Notes: generated from the letters alone by a model not told the origin. A stretch of DNA of 64,000 nucleotides from AP-15 sp963716115 (GCA_963716115.1 CAVQSZ010000034.1:51712-115711); one strand, 5' to 3'. Counted from the first letter of the stretch, positions 7,706 through 18,083 are shown. Numbers and translations: made by a program.

Positions 7706-8885
7706 TGTCCGGGCTCCCCAGGCGGGCCAGCTTGGCCAGGATGTCGGCGCGCCCGGCCTCGCGCACGTCCGCCATCGCAGGGTTGGCGATGCCTTCGTAG
7801 AGATGAAGCGCGTAGCGCCAGACCCGCGCCGCCTCCGCCGGCCGGCCGAGCTCCTGGTGGATCAGGGCGAGGTTGTCGCAGACAAAAGCCTCGCCCGGCC
7901 GGTTTCCCTGCGCGCGGAAGAAATTGCTGCCGACCCGCAGTGCTGCGAAGGCCTGGTCGAAATTGCCGAGCCGGTGCAGCGAGACGCCCAGATTGGTATA
8001 GACCGTCGGCGCCAGCTCGTTGAGCTTGTGCTCGGAGCAGATCCGGCAGGCCTGCATGAACATCTCCGCCGCCGGCTCGGCCTGACCGGCGGCAAGCAAA
8101 GTATTGCCCAGCCCATACGCCGCGATCGCCTGCTCGATCGGCGCGCTGCCGGATATCGCAGAATCGAGAAGCTGGCGCTGCAGCGCCTCGGCCTTGGCGT
8201 AGTCCTTGTTGGCGCAAGCAACAGCGGCGGCCATGGCCAGCGTGCGCCGGGCCTCGGCTGCCGAAGATTGCTGCGGGCGCGCCAGTGCCTCATCGAGCCG
8301 ATGCTCGAGCTCCTCCGGCGAGCACCAAAAAATTTGCAGGCCGAGCTTGGGGTGGTCGGCGGCAAGCCGGTCGAGCCGCGGCGTGAGCCGTTCTTCCAGC
8401 ACGATGAACTTCAGCCACCGGCTGCGGGTTTGATCAGCCAGGAAGGCGATCGAGCGCGCGAAGCCCGCCGCGTCGTCGACCCGCTCGGGCTCGAGCAGGA
8501 ACACGAGCGCGCCGGCATTGTCGGGCAATGCGTCCGTAAAACGCTCGGCGCGCAACAGAAACGGCCAGGGTCCTCGCGCGGATGGGTCTTTGGCGGGATT
8601 GCCGGTGTCGATGCCGGCGGCTTCGAGGTCCGCGGCATAGGCGGCGCAATGCGCCTCCAACGCGTCCTGCATTCCGCCGAACCATGCAACCGGATCAGTA
8701 AAGGGATCATCGTGGCCGATCAGCAAATGCGGGAAATCCTGCTCCTGATCCAGACCGATCAGCATTTTGAGCAGAACGCTGCGCAATTCCTGATCGACGC
8801 GAACGATGCGGACGACTTGACCCGGCTCCTCGAGGAACGCCCTCAGCCCGGATAATTGCTCGTTGAAGAACTCGGTCAGCGGCAT
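7695..8885 (-). CDS. TPR protein, probable effector adaptor of the VgrG-PAAR unit
   Basis: This is a 396-residue cytoplasmic protein with no signal peptide. Residues 1-190 form a domain I do not recognise (start MPLTEFFNEQLSGLRAFLEE). Residues about 210-390 are tetratricopeptide-type helical repeats, for example TVYTNLGVSLHRLGNFDQAF and LALIHQELGRPAEAARVWRY. It lies between VgrG and the PAAR effector and overlaps the effector start by 11 bases. Adaptor or chaperone proteins that load effectors on VgrG are commonly encoded in this position, and that is the inferred role. The ATG at 8885 is preferred over an in-frame start 30 bases upstream. Confidence 0.7.
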   Translation of the reverse strand: MPLTEFFNEQLSGLRAFLEEPGQVVRIVRVDQELRSVLLKMLIGLDQEQDFPHLLIGHDDPFTDPVAWFGGMQDALEAHCAAYAADLEAAGIDTGNPAKDPSARGPWPFLLRAERFTDALPDNAGALVFLLEPERVDDAAGFARSIAFLADQTRSRWLKFIVLEERLTPRLDRLAADHPKLGLQIFWCSPEELEHRLDEALARPQQSSAAEARRTLAMAAAVACANKDYAKAEALQRQLLDSAISGSAPIEQAIAAYGLGNTLLAAGQAEPAAEMFMQACRICSEHKLNELAPTVYTNLGVSLHRLGNFDQAFAALRVGSNFFRAQGNRPGEAFVCDNLALIHQELGRPAEAARVWRYALHLYEGIANPAMADVREAGRADILAKLARLGSPDSAA

Positions 8886-8941
8886 GGTGATTTCCGATTT
8901 GCCGATTTTGCGCAATTTCCGATCGGGTGGGCTCGCGTGGT

Positions 8942-9060
8942 ATCGAGATTGCTTCGTCGCTGCGCTCCTCGCAATGACACGGAGAAATTTCTGTCATTGC
9001 GAGCGAAGCGAAGCAATCTCGATCCGGCGGTGCGACCGGATAGAAAACCGCTCCAGCAAA
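8942..9060. repeat. Dispersed inverted-repeat element, copy A (copy B at 27331-27444)
   Basis: The element has arms ATCGAGATTGCTTCG... at 8942 and ...CGAAGCAATCTCGAT ending at 9023, around a short loop, followed by about 37 bases (gatccggcggtgcgacc.. to ..ccgctccagc). The whole unit recurs inverted at 27331-27444. It fills most of the gap between the vgrG stop and the TPR gene and could form a strong hairpin in the mRNA. Confidence 0.85.
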
Positions 9061-9071
9061 GGAGTCTCCCC

Positions 9072-11054
9072 TTAATTAATTTTGACCAATGCGCCCTTGA
9101 CGTTGAGGGTTCCGGTCGCCTGTGCGGTAACAGTCGCGCCGGTCAGCTCCAGCGAGGTGGTTCCGTTGATCCGCACCGTCGGGGCAACCATATCGATCGA
9201 TGCCGTCCCCTCGATGCGAAGCTTGGCGCCTTGCAACGTGATATTGCCGTCGCTGTCCATGAACAGCGTGCTGGCGCCCACGTGCAAGGTCACATCGGTG
9301 GCCGCCTGCAGATAGATATTGGCCTTGGTGGAGGCGAGCACGTTGCGCCCCTGCGAGACGCGCTCGGCTTCGTTGGCGGCGACGAAATGGGCATATAGGC
9401 CCGAGCTGACGGTGATTTTCGTGTCGCCCTTTATCGTCTCGGTATGCGTGCCGGCAACGACATCGATCTTGCGGTTGCCGGACTTTACAGTCTCATTGTA
9501 ATCGTTCTTGACGGTAAAGTTCATGTCCTTGACGGCATTGATGCGGATATCCTGAGCGCCGGACTTGCCTTCCATCAGGATCGAATTGCCGCTGTGGTCC
9601 TGGATCGAGCACTGCGTCTTGTCGGCGGGAAGGGCGATCGCCGGCATGTTCTCGGCATTGTAGACGCGACCCGTCACCATCGGCATGTCCGGGTCGCCCT
9701 CCAGGAACGACACCACGACCTCGTGGCCGACATGCGGGATGAACTCGCCGCCCCACCCCTTGCCGGCCCAGTTCTGCGACACCCGCACCCAGCACGAGCT
9801 CTTGTCGTCGCGCGCGCCGCGCCGGTCCCAATGAAACTGCAATTTCACGCGCCCGTATTTGTCGGTGTGGATCGGCTCGCCGGGGGGGCCGACGACGGTC
9901 GCGGTCTGCGGCCCCTGGACCACGGGCCAGGGCGCGCGGCGCGGCGGGCGGAACCGCGTCGGCGCCGGGAACGCGTCGAAATCGTTCTCGTAGGCCGGCG
10001 GCGCCGCATTGGCGCTGATGTGCGAATCGTCGCTCGCCCGGTGCTCGACCCGGTGCAGCACGTACTCCTTGTTCTCCTCCGATTTCAAATGGTGCCTGAC
10101 CAGCGTGAACTTGCCGCCGGCGAAAAAGCTGGCGCAGCTGCTCTCCCCGGCTACCGAATGGTAGCGCGCCTCGATCTCCTCCATGCGCAGCCGCGTCAGC
10201 GACTTCCCGTCATCCTTGTGCGTATAGCCGCCGGGGTAATCGTAAACCTCCAGCGCATCCGCCCGCTGCAGCTTCAACAGGCTCGCTTCCTTGGTCAGCA
10301 GGTCCTGCGACGGGGTCTTGAAGGCGAAGTCCTTGTGGGCGCAGCGGCCGGGTCGGAATTCGTAGGAGTGGCGCCACGCGGTGACGTCGCCGCCGCTGCC
10401 GCTGCCGAACACCGCGTCCTTTTCGATCACCGGCTTGAACGCGGCGTTGTGGTCGCCGAGCACCATCACATGCCGACCCGCCTCATGTCGGAAGAAATAG
10501 AAAATGCCGAGCTCCTCCATCCAACGAGAAATGAAATCGAGCGCCGTTTCGCGATACTGCACGCAAAAGTCGAGCGGCTTATAGCGACCGATCAGCCCGC
10601 CCATCTCATAGTCGGCAAAGCCGTGCTCGGCAAAGATCGTCTCGATAATCTTTGGCAAGGTCAGGTTCTGAAAGATGCGGCAGTCGGTGGTGCAGCTCAG
10701 GAACCACAGCCATGGGACGATTTCTGCGTGATAGTCGCGCCACCCGCGGGCGTCGACCGATCCCGCCGAAAAGCTTCGCACCATGCCGGAAATCGGCGCG
10801 TCCCCGGCGCGGTAGTTGCGCACCCAGATCGTCACCTTGCCGCCGATCAGGCTCTCTGGGGCGATTTCCTGATCCTGCGACAGCATTGCGACGCGGAAGG
10901 CGAACGGCCTGGAAATCTCCGCCTCGCCGCTGAGCCGGGTCAGCAGCAATTTGTCCTTGCCCAGCGCCGTCTCGATCCTGAGGAGCCGGTTGTCCTGGGA
11001 ATACGTCGCGCCCGCGCTCTGCGGGCGGTCCTGGGTAAGCCCGTCATTCGCCAT
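9072..11054 (-). CDS. vgrG: VgrG type VI secretion spike protein (TssI)
   Basis: The 660-residue VgrG/TssI trimeric spike protein punctures the target cell in type VI secretion. Residues 1 to about 380 are the gp27-like part, including YRETALDFISRWMEELGIFY. Residues about 400-500 are the gp5-like OB fold with the diagnostic DKYGRVKLQFHWDRRG and SCWVRVSQNWAGKGWGGEFI. The remainder is the beta-helix needle. There is no extra C-terminal effector domain; the tip is presumably the separately encoded PAAR-like protein. No baseplate or sheath gene is in the window, so this is an orphan vgrG island. It starts 56 bases after the HlyD-like gene and may share its transcript. Confidence 0.95.
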   Translation of the reverse strand: MANDGLTQDRPQSAGATYSQDNRLLRIETALGKDKLLLTRLSGEAEISRPFAFRVAMLSQDQEIAPESLIGGKVTIWVRNYRAGDAPISGMVRSFSAGSVDARGWRDYHAEIVPWLWFLSCTTDCRIFQNLTLPKIIETIFAEHGFADYEMGGLIGRYKPLDFCVQYRETALDFISRWMEELGIFYFFRHEAGRHVMVLGDHNAAFKPVIEKDAVFGSGSGGDVTAWRHSYEFRPGRCAHKDFAFKTPSQDLLTKEASLLKLQRADALEVYDYPGGYTHKDDGKSLTRLRMEEIEARYHSVAGESSCASFFAGGKFTLVRHHLKSEENKEYVLHRVEHRASDDSHISANAAPPAYENDFDAFPAPTRFRPPRRAPWPVVQGPQTATVVGPPGEPIHTDKYGRVKLQFHWDRRGARDDKSSCWVRVSQNWAGKGWGGEFIPHVGHEVVVSFLEGDPDMPMVTGRVYNAENMPAIALPADKTQCSIQDHSGNSILMEGKSGAQDIRINAVKDMNFTVKNDYNETVKSGNRKIDVVAGTHTETIKGDTKITVSSGLYAHFVAANEAERVSQGRNVLASTKANIYLQAATDVTLHVGASTLFMDSDGNITLQGAKLRIEGTASIDMVAPTVRINGTTSLELTGATVTAQATGTLNVKGALVKIN

Positions 11055-11110
11055 TTGCCGCCCCTAATCGTCTGCCGGCGGCGCCGCGCGCCGCCATTGG
11101 AAACGCCGCT

Positions 11111-12565
11111 TCACCGCTCGCGCAGGACCTCCTGCCGGTAGCGCAGCAGCGGCGACAACAGATAGCTCAGGATCATCCGCGACCCGGTCTTGATCTCGAC
11201 CGTCACCGCCATGCCGGGCGACAGATTGACCATCCGGCCGTCGATCTGCATTCGCGCGCGGTCGAGCGAGATGCGCGCGCTGTAGCTCAGCTCCTGGCCC
11301 TTCGGCTCGCTGGTGTCGGTCGCCGCCCCCGGCCCCCGGTCGCCGGCCCGGTCCGGCTGCCGGTCGCGGATCACGGCGTCCTGCGAGACGCTGAGGACCC
11401 GGCCGTGCAAGAGGCCGTAGCGGGTGAAGTTGAAGGTGTCGACCTTGATCTCGGCGTCCTGCCCGGGGTGGACAAAACCGATGTCGCGGTTCGACACCAT
11501 GGCCTCGATTTCGAGCCGGCTGTCGCTCGGCACCACCGCCAGCAGCGATTGCGCCGGCGTGACGACGCCGCCGACGGTGTGGACCGCGAGCTGCTGCACG
11601 ACGCCGTCGACGGGAGCGGTCAGCAGCTGCAGCCTGGTCCTCTGCTCGGCCTTGATCAGGTCCTGGGCGAGCCCGTTCGCCTTCTGCTCGGCCTTGGCGA
11701 GGTCGTCGGAGAGGCCATGCCGATATTCGGCCGCCGCCTGGGCGCGGGTCTCGCCGATCGCCGCCGCGGCCGCCTCCGCCTCGCGCAGACGGCTCCGCTG
11801 AACGCCCAGCTCCTCCTGCTGCTCGACCAGCTGCTGGAGGGTCTCGAAATAGGTCAGCTTCGAGCCGAGCCCGCTTTCCGTCAGCGTCCGGCGGATGTCG
11901 ACGCGCTGCCGGATGACCGGGATCATCGCCTCGATCTTGTGGATCGTGGCGGCGGAGGTGACCTGCTCGGCTTCCTTCTGCGCCTGCTGACGGTCGAGCG
12001 CTGCGATCTTGGCGCGGTGCTCGGCCGCCTGGTCGAGCAGCAGCTGCCGCTGGGTGCGGGTCAGCGCCGGGTCGGCGCCGGCGGGCGGCGCGAAACCCGC
12101 CGCGGGATCGTCGCCGCCGGCGAGCGCCGCCCGCAGCCGCGCGATGTTGAGCTGCTCGGCGAGGAGATCGTCGCGCAGGCGGTCGCGTTCGGCGGCGTTG
12201 ACGGTCGGATCGAGCTCGATCAGCACGTCGCCGGCCGCGACGGCCTGCCCGTCCTCTACCCGGATCGAACGCACCACCCCGGTCTCGAACGGCTGGATAA
12301 CCTTGGTGCGGCCGCTCGGCACGATCTTCCCGGTCGCCGACGCGACGATGTCGATCGCGCCCCACCAGGCCCAGAAGAGCGCCGCGCAGAACATCAGGAT
12401 GATCGTGGCCCCGATGGCGCGACCGATCGGCGACGGCGGCGTTTCGACGATTTCGAGCGCCGCCGGCAGGAACGCCAGCTGGTCGCGGCCGCTGCGGTGC
12501 GCCCGCCGAAACGGGATCACGCGCCACAGCGGCTCGGCGAGGCCGGCGGGTTCAGCGGATTTCAT
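11111..12565 (-). CDS. Type I secretion membrane-fusion protein (HlyD family)
   Basis: This is the periplasmic adaptor of a type I secretion system, about 484 residues. A single N-terminal membrane helix (IGATIILMFCAALFWAWWGA) is followed by a lipoyl-like half (PFETGVVRSIRVEDGQAVAA), long coiled-coil hairpins at about residues 120-310, and the second lipoyl and beta-barrel part (APVDGVVQQLAV, GQDAEIKVDTFNFTRYG). It connects the inner-membrane ABC exporter to an outer-membrane TolC-like channel, which is not encoded here. The ATG at 12565 overlaps the exporter gene by 14 bases, showing a co-translated operon. Confidence 0.93.
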   Translation of the reverse strand: MKSAEPAGLAEPLWRVIPFRRAHRSGRDQLAFLPAALEIVETPPSPIGRAIGATIILMFCAALFWAWWGAIDIVASATGKIVPSGRTKVIQPFETGVVRSIRVEDGQAVAAGDVLIELDPTVNAAERDRLRDDLLAEQLNIARLRAALAGGDDPAAGFAPPAGADPALTRTQRQLLLDQAAEHRAKIAALDRQQAQKEAEQVTSAATIHKIEAMIPVIRQRVDIRRTLTESGLGSKLTYFETLQQLVEQQEELGVQRSRLREAEAAAAAIGETRAQAAAEYRHGLSDDLAKAEQKANGLAQDLIKAEQRTRLQLLTAPVDGVVQQLAVHTVGGVVTPAQSLLAVVPSDSRLEIEAMVSNRDIGFVHPGQDAEIKVDTFNFTRYGLLHGRVLSVSQDAVIRDRQPDRAGDRGPGAATDTSEPKGQELSYSARISLDRARMQIDGRMVNLSPGMAVTVEIKTGSRMILSYLLSPLLRYRQEVLRER

Positions 12566-14726
12566 GGATGCCTCCCTGCAGCCGATGCAGCGACGCATAG
12601 CGGCCGCCGGTCTTGATCAGCGCGTCGTGGGTCCCGTCCTCGACCAGGCGGCCGCGCTCGAGGGTGACGATGCGGTCGGCCGCTCGCACGGTCGAGAGCC
12701 GGTGCGCGACGACCAGCACCGTCCGCCCCGCGGAGATCGCCTTCATGTTGTGCTGAACGACGCGCTCGCTCTCGTAGTCGAGCGCGCTCGTCGCCTCGTC
12801 GAAGATCAGGATGCGCGGGTCGGCGACGAGCGCGCGGGCGATCGCGATGCGCTGGCGCTGGCCGCCCGACAAGGTCGAGCCGCGCTCGCCGACGATCGTG
12901 TCGTAGCCTTCGGCGAGCTCGAGGATGAAGTCGTGCGCGCCGGCGAGGGCGGCCGCCGCGACGACGCGCTCCATCGGCATCGCCGGGTCGGCGAGCGCGA
13001 TGTTCTCGCGCACCGTGCGGTTGAACAGCACGTTTTCCTGCAGCACGACGCCGATCTGGCGGCGCAGCCAGGCCGGGTCGGCCATGGCGAGATCCATGCC
13101 GTCGATCAGGACCCGTCCGCTCTCCGGCGCGTAGAGGCGCTGGACAAGCCTGGCGACGGTGCTCTTGCCCGAGCCCGACGGCCCGACGATGCCGACCGTC
13201 TGCCCGGCCGGCACCGCGAAGCTGACATCGTGCAGCACTTCCTGCCCGTCGACGCGGTAGCGGAACGTCACATGGTCGAATTTGATGTCGCCGCGGATCG
13301 CCGGCAGCCGCGTGCGCGCCGCCGCGTAGGTCGGCTCGGCCGTGGTGTTGAGGATGTCGCCGAGACGCAGCACCGAGAGCCGCGCCTGGTGAAAGTCCTG
13401 CCACAGCTGCGCCAGGCGCAGCACCGGCGCGCTCACCCGCCCGGCCAATATGTTGAAGGCGACCAGCTCGCCGACCGACAGGCTGCCGTCGATGACCAGC
13501 CCGGCGCCGAAATAGAGGATCCCGGCGGTGACGATCTTGCTGACCAGCTGCACCCCCTGGCTCGCGGTGTTGCCGAGGCTCAGCACCCGGAAGCTCGCTT
13601 CCACGTAGCCGGCGAGCTGCTCCTCCCAGCGGCGCTGCATCTGCGCCTCGACCGCCATCGCCTTGAGCGTCTCGATGCCGGTCACGCTCTCGACCAGGAA
13701 GGCCTGGTTTTCGGCGCCGCGCTGGAATTTCTCGTCGAGCCGCCGGCGGAACAGCGGCGTCACGCCGGCCGAGATCGCGATGTAGAGCGGAAACGAGGCG
13801 AGCACGATCCCGGTCAGCAGCGGCGAGTAGAAGAACATCACCGCCAGGAACACGAAGGTGAAGAACAGATCGATGACGAGGGTCAGGGCCGAGCTGGTCA
13901 GGAAATTGCGGATGTTCTCCAATTCGCGCACCCGCGCCACCGAATCGCCGACGCGCCGCGCCTGGAAGTAGGCCATCGGCAACGCCAGCAGGTGGCGGAA
14001 CAGGCGCGCCCCGAGCTCGACATCGATGCGGTTGGTGGTGTGCGCGAACAGATAGGTGCGCAGCACCGCCAGAATGGTCTCGAAGATCGAAACCCCAACG
14101 AGCCCGACGGCCAGCACGTCGAGCGTGCTCAGGGCGCGGTGAACGAGCACCTTGTCGATGACCACCTGGAAGAACAGCGGCGAGACCAGCGCGAACAGCT
14201 GCAAAAAGAACGACGCGGCCAGCACCTCGCTCAGAAGACGCCGGTATTTGCCGATCGCGCCGAGAAACCAGGTGATGTCGAAGCGGCGGGCGATGTCCGA
14301 CAACCCGGCCCGGCGGGTCATCAGGACCAGCCTTCCGTCCCAGGCCGCGGCGAGCTCGGCCCGCGTCATCAAGGCCGGCCGGGGCGCCAGCGGCGACTGG
14401 ACCAGGACCTTGTCCGCGGCGGCCTTGGCGACCACCAGGAACCCGCCATCGCGCAGCGAGGCGATGGCGGGCAGCGGCGTCCCGGCGAGGCGCGGCCAGT
14501 CGCTCCGGCAGGCGCGCGCCCTGAGCCCGAGATCCTTGGCGCAGCGGAGCATTTCCGGGACGCCGATCCTCGCCCTGCCCAGCCGGTGGCTGATCTGCTC
14601 GGGATCGGCCGCGACTCCCTGGAAGCGCAGCAGCGTCACCAGGGCGTGGAGCCCCGGATCGGCTGCTGTGGCGCCGGCGGCTTCGGGGCTCACCTCTGCT
14701 CTCCGGGCCAACGTCGCGTCATGCAT
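12552..14726 (-). CDS. Type I secretion ABC exporter (HlyB-type, C39-like domain)
   Basis: This is an inner-membrane permease-ATPase of about 724 residues that energises export of the adjacent RTX protein. Residues 1 to about 140 form a C39-peptidase-like domain in which the catalytic Cys is absent (LHALVTLLRFQGV), as in HlyB, so it should bind rather than cleave substrate. A six-helix ABC membrane domain follows. The ATPase has Walker A GPSGSGKSTVARL, signature LSGGQRQRIAIARAL, Walker B ILIFDEATSALD and the H-loop AHRLSTV. I chose the ATG at 14726 because it overlaps the RTX stop by 8 bases, the coupling seen across this operon. Confidence 0.93.
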   Translation of the reverse strand: MHDATLARRAEVSPEAAGATAADPGLHALVTLLRFQGVAADPEQISHRLGRARIGVPEMLRCAKDLGLRARACRSDWPRLAGTPLPAIASLRDGGFLVVAKAAADKVLVQSPLAPRPALMTRAELAAAWDGRLVLMTRRAGLSDIARRFDITWFLGAIGKYRRLLSEVLAASFFLQLFALVSPLFFQVVIDKVLVHRALSTLDVLAVGLVGVSIFETILAVLRTYLFAHTTNRIDVELGARLFRHLLALPMAYFQARRVGDSVARVRELENIRNFLTSSALTLVIDLFFTFVFLAVMFFYSPLLTGIVLASFPLYIAISAGVTPLFRRRLDEKFQRGAENQAFLVESVTGIETLKAMAVEAQMQRRWEEQLAGYVEASFRVLSLGNTASQGVQLVSKIVTAGILYFGAGLVIDGSLSVGELVAFNILAGRVSAPVLRLAQLWQDFHQARLSVLRLGDILNTTAEPTYAAARTRLPAIRGDIKFDHVTFRYRVDGQEVLHDVSFAVPAGQTVGIVGPSGSGKSTVARLVQRLYAPESGRVLIDGMDLAMADPAWLRRQIGVVLQENVLFNRTVRENIALADPAMPMERVVAAAALAGAHDFILELAEGYDTIVGERGSTLSGGQRQRIAIARALVADPRILIFDEATSALDYESERVVQHNMKAISAGRTVLVVAHRLSTVRAADRIVTLERGRLVEDGTHDALIKTGGRYASLHRLQGGIHEIR

Positions 14727-17700
14727 TGGGCGACGCCAGCAACGGCGGGTGGCTCGACGGCGGCTCGGCCGCCGTGATCCCGCCGTGGCCGCCGCCGGCG
14801 GCGACAAAGCTCGACGCCATGTACTGGCTCAGCAGCGCGACGCTGGCGGCGTGCGAGAGGGCGCTTGCCGCCGCGGCGCCGACGCCGTCGCTGCTGCCCG
14901 GCGCGGGCGTCCTGGCGTCTTGAATGAGGATGTTGTCGCCGGGCCCGCCGTCGAGAACATCGTTGCCGGGGCCGCCGATCAGCACATCGTCGCCCGGGCC
15001 GCCGCTCAGGATGTCGTTGCCGGCGCTGCCGATCAGCACGTCGGCGCCGTCGCCGCCATTGGCGGTGAGCCGCATCGCCGTCCCGAGCCCTGACGCTTCG
15101 ATGACGTCGTCGCCGCCGAGGCCATTGATGACGATGCGGTCGTCGGCCTCGAAGCCGGTGATCGTCACCGCGGCGGCGAGACCCGACACCGTGACCACGC
15201 CGTTGTTCTCGGCGACCTTGATCGTGTCGGCGCCGTTGGTCGCGTTGATGACGATCGTATCCGCCTGACCGTCGCCCACGCCGCTGCCGGGCGGCGACGC
15301 CAGGTCGATGGCGACCTGATTTACGTCGGTTCCGGTCAGATCGTTGACCGTGATCGTGTCCGCGCCGCCGAGCGCATTGAGCTGGACGCGCTCGACGCCG
15401 TTGAGGTCCATGACGACATTGCCGACGTCGCGGAACAGCCTCGCCCGCCCGCCATTGGCCGAGATGTCGATGTGCTCGCCGACATTGGCGCCGTTGAACA
15501 GCAGCGTGTCGAGCCCGGCCTGGCCTTCGACCACATCGCTGCCGTCGCCCGGGTTCCAGACGAAGAAATCGTCGCCCTCGCCCAGAAAGGCGACATCGTT
15601 GCCGCGGCCGCCCACGACCGTGTCATTGCCGCCGCTGCCGGTGATCGTGTCGTTGCCGTCGCCGCCATTGATCAAGAGGTTGATCTGGCCGGCCCTGAGC
15701 CCCGACGCGTCGATCGCGTCGTTGCCGGCGAGGCCGTTGACGACGAGCGTGTCGGCGCCGCCCTCGGCGCCGTCGATCGTCACGTTTGCCGCCAGACCCG
15801 CAACGACGACCGATGCGCCGCTGCCGGCGACCCGGACGCGGTCGTCGCCGCTCGTGGCGTTGACGATCACGGTGTCCGGCTGGCCGCCGCCGCCCACAGT
15901 GCCGGGTGTGGCCGCCAGGTTGATGGCGACCTGCTTCACATCGGTTCCCATCAGATCGTTGACCGTGACGGCGCCGCCGCCGCCCAGGGTGTTGAGCTGG
16001 ATGCGCTCGACGCCGTTCACGTCCATCGTGACGTTGCCGATGTCGCGGAACAGCCTCACCCGCGAGCCATTGGCCGAAATATCGATGTTCTCGGCGGCGT
16101 TGGAGCCGCTGAATAAGAGCGTGTCGGAACCGGCCTGGCCTTCGACCGTGTCGCTGCCGTCGCCCGGGTTCCAGAAGAACGTGTCGTTGCCCGCGCCGAG
16201 GAAGGCTGCGTCGTCGCCGCGGCCGCCGGTCACGGTGTCGTTGCCGTCGCCGCCGATAATCACATCGGCGCCGCCGCTGCCGATGATCGCGTCGGCGCCG
16301 GCGCCGCCGTCGATGGTCAGGCCCATCGTCCCGGCCGGCATGCCCGAGGCATCGATCGTGTCGGCGCCGGCGCCGCCATTGATCAACAGCCGGTCGCCGG
16401 GGTCCGCGCCGGCGATGTCGACTTGCGCCGCGAGCCCGCTGACCGTGGCCGCGGCGCCGGAAGCGGTGACGATGATCCGGTCGGCGCCGGCGGCGCCATC
16501 GACCGTGACGGCATCGGGCTGGCCGTCGCCGCCGCCGCCGGGGACCGCCGCGAGGTCGATCGCAACCTGCTTCACGTCAGTGCCGGCGAGGTCGTTGACC
16601 GTGATGTGGTCGGCCCCGCCGCGGGCGGTGAGCTGGATGCGCTCGACGCCGTCGAGGTCCATGGCGACGTTGCCCACGTCGCGGAACAGCCTCGCCCGCC
16701 CGCCATTGGCCGAAATGTCGATGTTCTCGCTGACGTTGGCGCCGTTGAACAGGAGCGTGTCGAAGCCGGCCTGGCCTTCGACGACATCGCTGCCGTCGCC
16801 GGGGTTCCAGACGAAAATGTCGTCGCCGGCGCCGAGGAGTGCGGTGTCGCTGCCGCGGCCGCCGGCGACAAGGTCATTGCCGTCGCCGCCGATCAGCATG
16901 TCGGCGCCGTCGCCGCCGGTGATCGTGTCGTTGCCGGCGCCGCCGTCGATCGTGAGGTGGATGAGGCCGGCGAGGCCGTTTCCCGCGGTGATCACGTCGT
17001 CGCCGCCATTGGCGTTGAGGACGAGGTTCTCGGTCGTGCCGATGTCGAGGAAGAACGGGGCGGGGAGCGATGCGATCGAGGCGCACGCGCGCGCCGTTGG
17101 CGGTGATCGTAAAGGTTTCGGCGCCGTTGCCGCCATTGACCTCGGCGGTGTCGGCGCCGTCGCCGCCTTCCATCAGATCGCTGCCGTCGCCCGGGCTCCA
17201 GATCATGCGGTCGTTGCCGGCCTGGCCGAACATCTGGTCGGCCCCGGCGCCGCCGGTCAGCGTGTCGTCGCCGTCGCCGCCGAACAGCAGGTCGTTGCCG
17301 CCCTTGCCGTTGAGAATGTCGTCGCCGGCCTGGCCGAAGAGCTGGTCGGCGCCCGAGCCGCCGGTCAAGAGATCGTTGCCGGCCCCGCCGAACAGGTCGG
17401 CGGCGGGCAGCGCGCCGTTGGCCTCGTCGAGCGAGATCGTGTCGTCGCCGCCCAGGCCGAACGCCTGGATCGCGGCAGTATTGGCGACCGTCGGCCGGCC
17501 GCCTGTGATCGGCGTCGCCCCGCCGTTGATCAGAAGGTTTCCGGCGGCGTCGCGGCTGACCGTGATCGTATTGCCGAGGTTGTCGCCGATTGCCGTCAGC
17601 ACCCCGGTGGCGGGGTTGAAGCTGCCGGTGACGACGGCGTCCGCGGCGCCGCCGACGGTTTCATCGCCGTGTCTCCCGCCGATGACGTTCAGCGGCCTGG

Positions 17701-17791
17701 ACAGCAGCGCTCCACTGCCGGCCGCGACCATCGGCGAGACGGGATCCAGAGTGTCGGTTCCGTCAGAGACCGTTCCCGTGAGCTTGGCCAT
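14719..17791 (-). CDS. RTX calcium-binding repeat protein, type I secretion substrate (one frame break)
   Basis: This is a secreted protein of about 1,020 residues rich in GGxGxDxLx nonapeptides, for example GGAGNDLLTGGSGADQLFG near the N-terminus and GGPGDDVLIGGPGNDVLDGG near the C-terminus. These fold as calcium-bound beta-rolls outside the cell. Long beta-rich spacers form a tandem repeat of about 205 residues. No enzymatic domain is recognisable, so an adhesin or surface-layer role is a guess. The frame is broken near 17065, where one extra C in CCCC joins ..VRLDRIAP to PFFLDIGTTENLVLN. I prefer the ATG at 17791, eight bases after a GAGGA site. The gene leads the operon with the HlyB- and HlyD-like genes. 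Confidence 0.88.
14950..17200 (-). repeat. Tandem approximately 205-residue repeats inside the RTX gene
   Basis: The phrase W(N/S)PGDGSD occurs four times, with its Trp codon at about 17199, 16808, 16172 and 15557. The last three copies head near-identical units of about 615-636 bases, each continuing VEGQAG.DTLLF.GAN then HIDISANGGRARLFRD-like, VERIQL and VNDL.GTDV.QVAI. The first unit is shorter, at about 390 bases. The period shows internal duplication of a whole beta-roll plus spacer module. Confidence 0.8.
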
Positions 17792-18083
17792 TGTCTTGAT
17801 CCTCGATAATTGCACTGGCGCGCAGATGGGCGCCGTTGGCGTTGGCGCAGACGATTGCGCAGAGGCGTGTCGACCGAGCGGCGCGTCGCGTCGGCTCAGG
17901 TGGTTTCAGTCTTGTGCGCAGGCGGTGACGCAGGCGGCGGGTCTCTGCGCGCGCCCGGCTGGCGCGGGTCGAGGGCCTTTTGTCGCTGAGAGCTGCATCG
18001 CCGTCTTCCCATTGAGGCTGCGGGTCTCGCAATGCCTCGCTTCGGGGCGGCGTTATCGAATGACGGGGTGCTCGGCCGCTACG

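Noticed and set aside
9444..11141. Long + strand ORF (565 codons) opposite vgrG
   Set aside because: Antisense shadow of a clear VgrG gene; the composition is typical of high-GC reverse frames and it has no domain.
12009..14777. Long + strand ORF (922 codons) opposite the HlyB-like exporter
   Set aside because: Antisense shadow; the minus-strand frame has all ABC motifs.
14950..17280. CRISPR-like regular repeats
   Set aside because: The periodicity is coding (RTX nonapeptides and modules); there are no conserved 25-40 base direct repeats with unique spacers.
15344..17809. Long + strand ORF (821 codons) with Pro/Ser repeats
   Set aside because: Antisense of the RTX repeats; the periodicity simply mirrors them.
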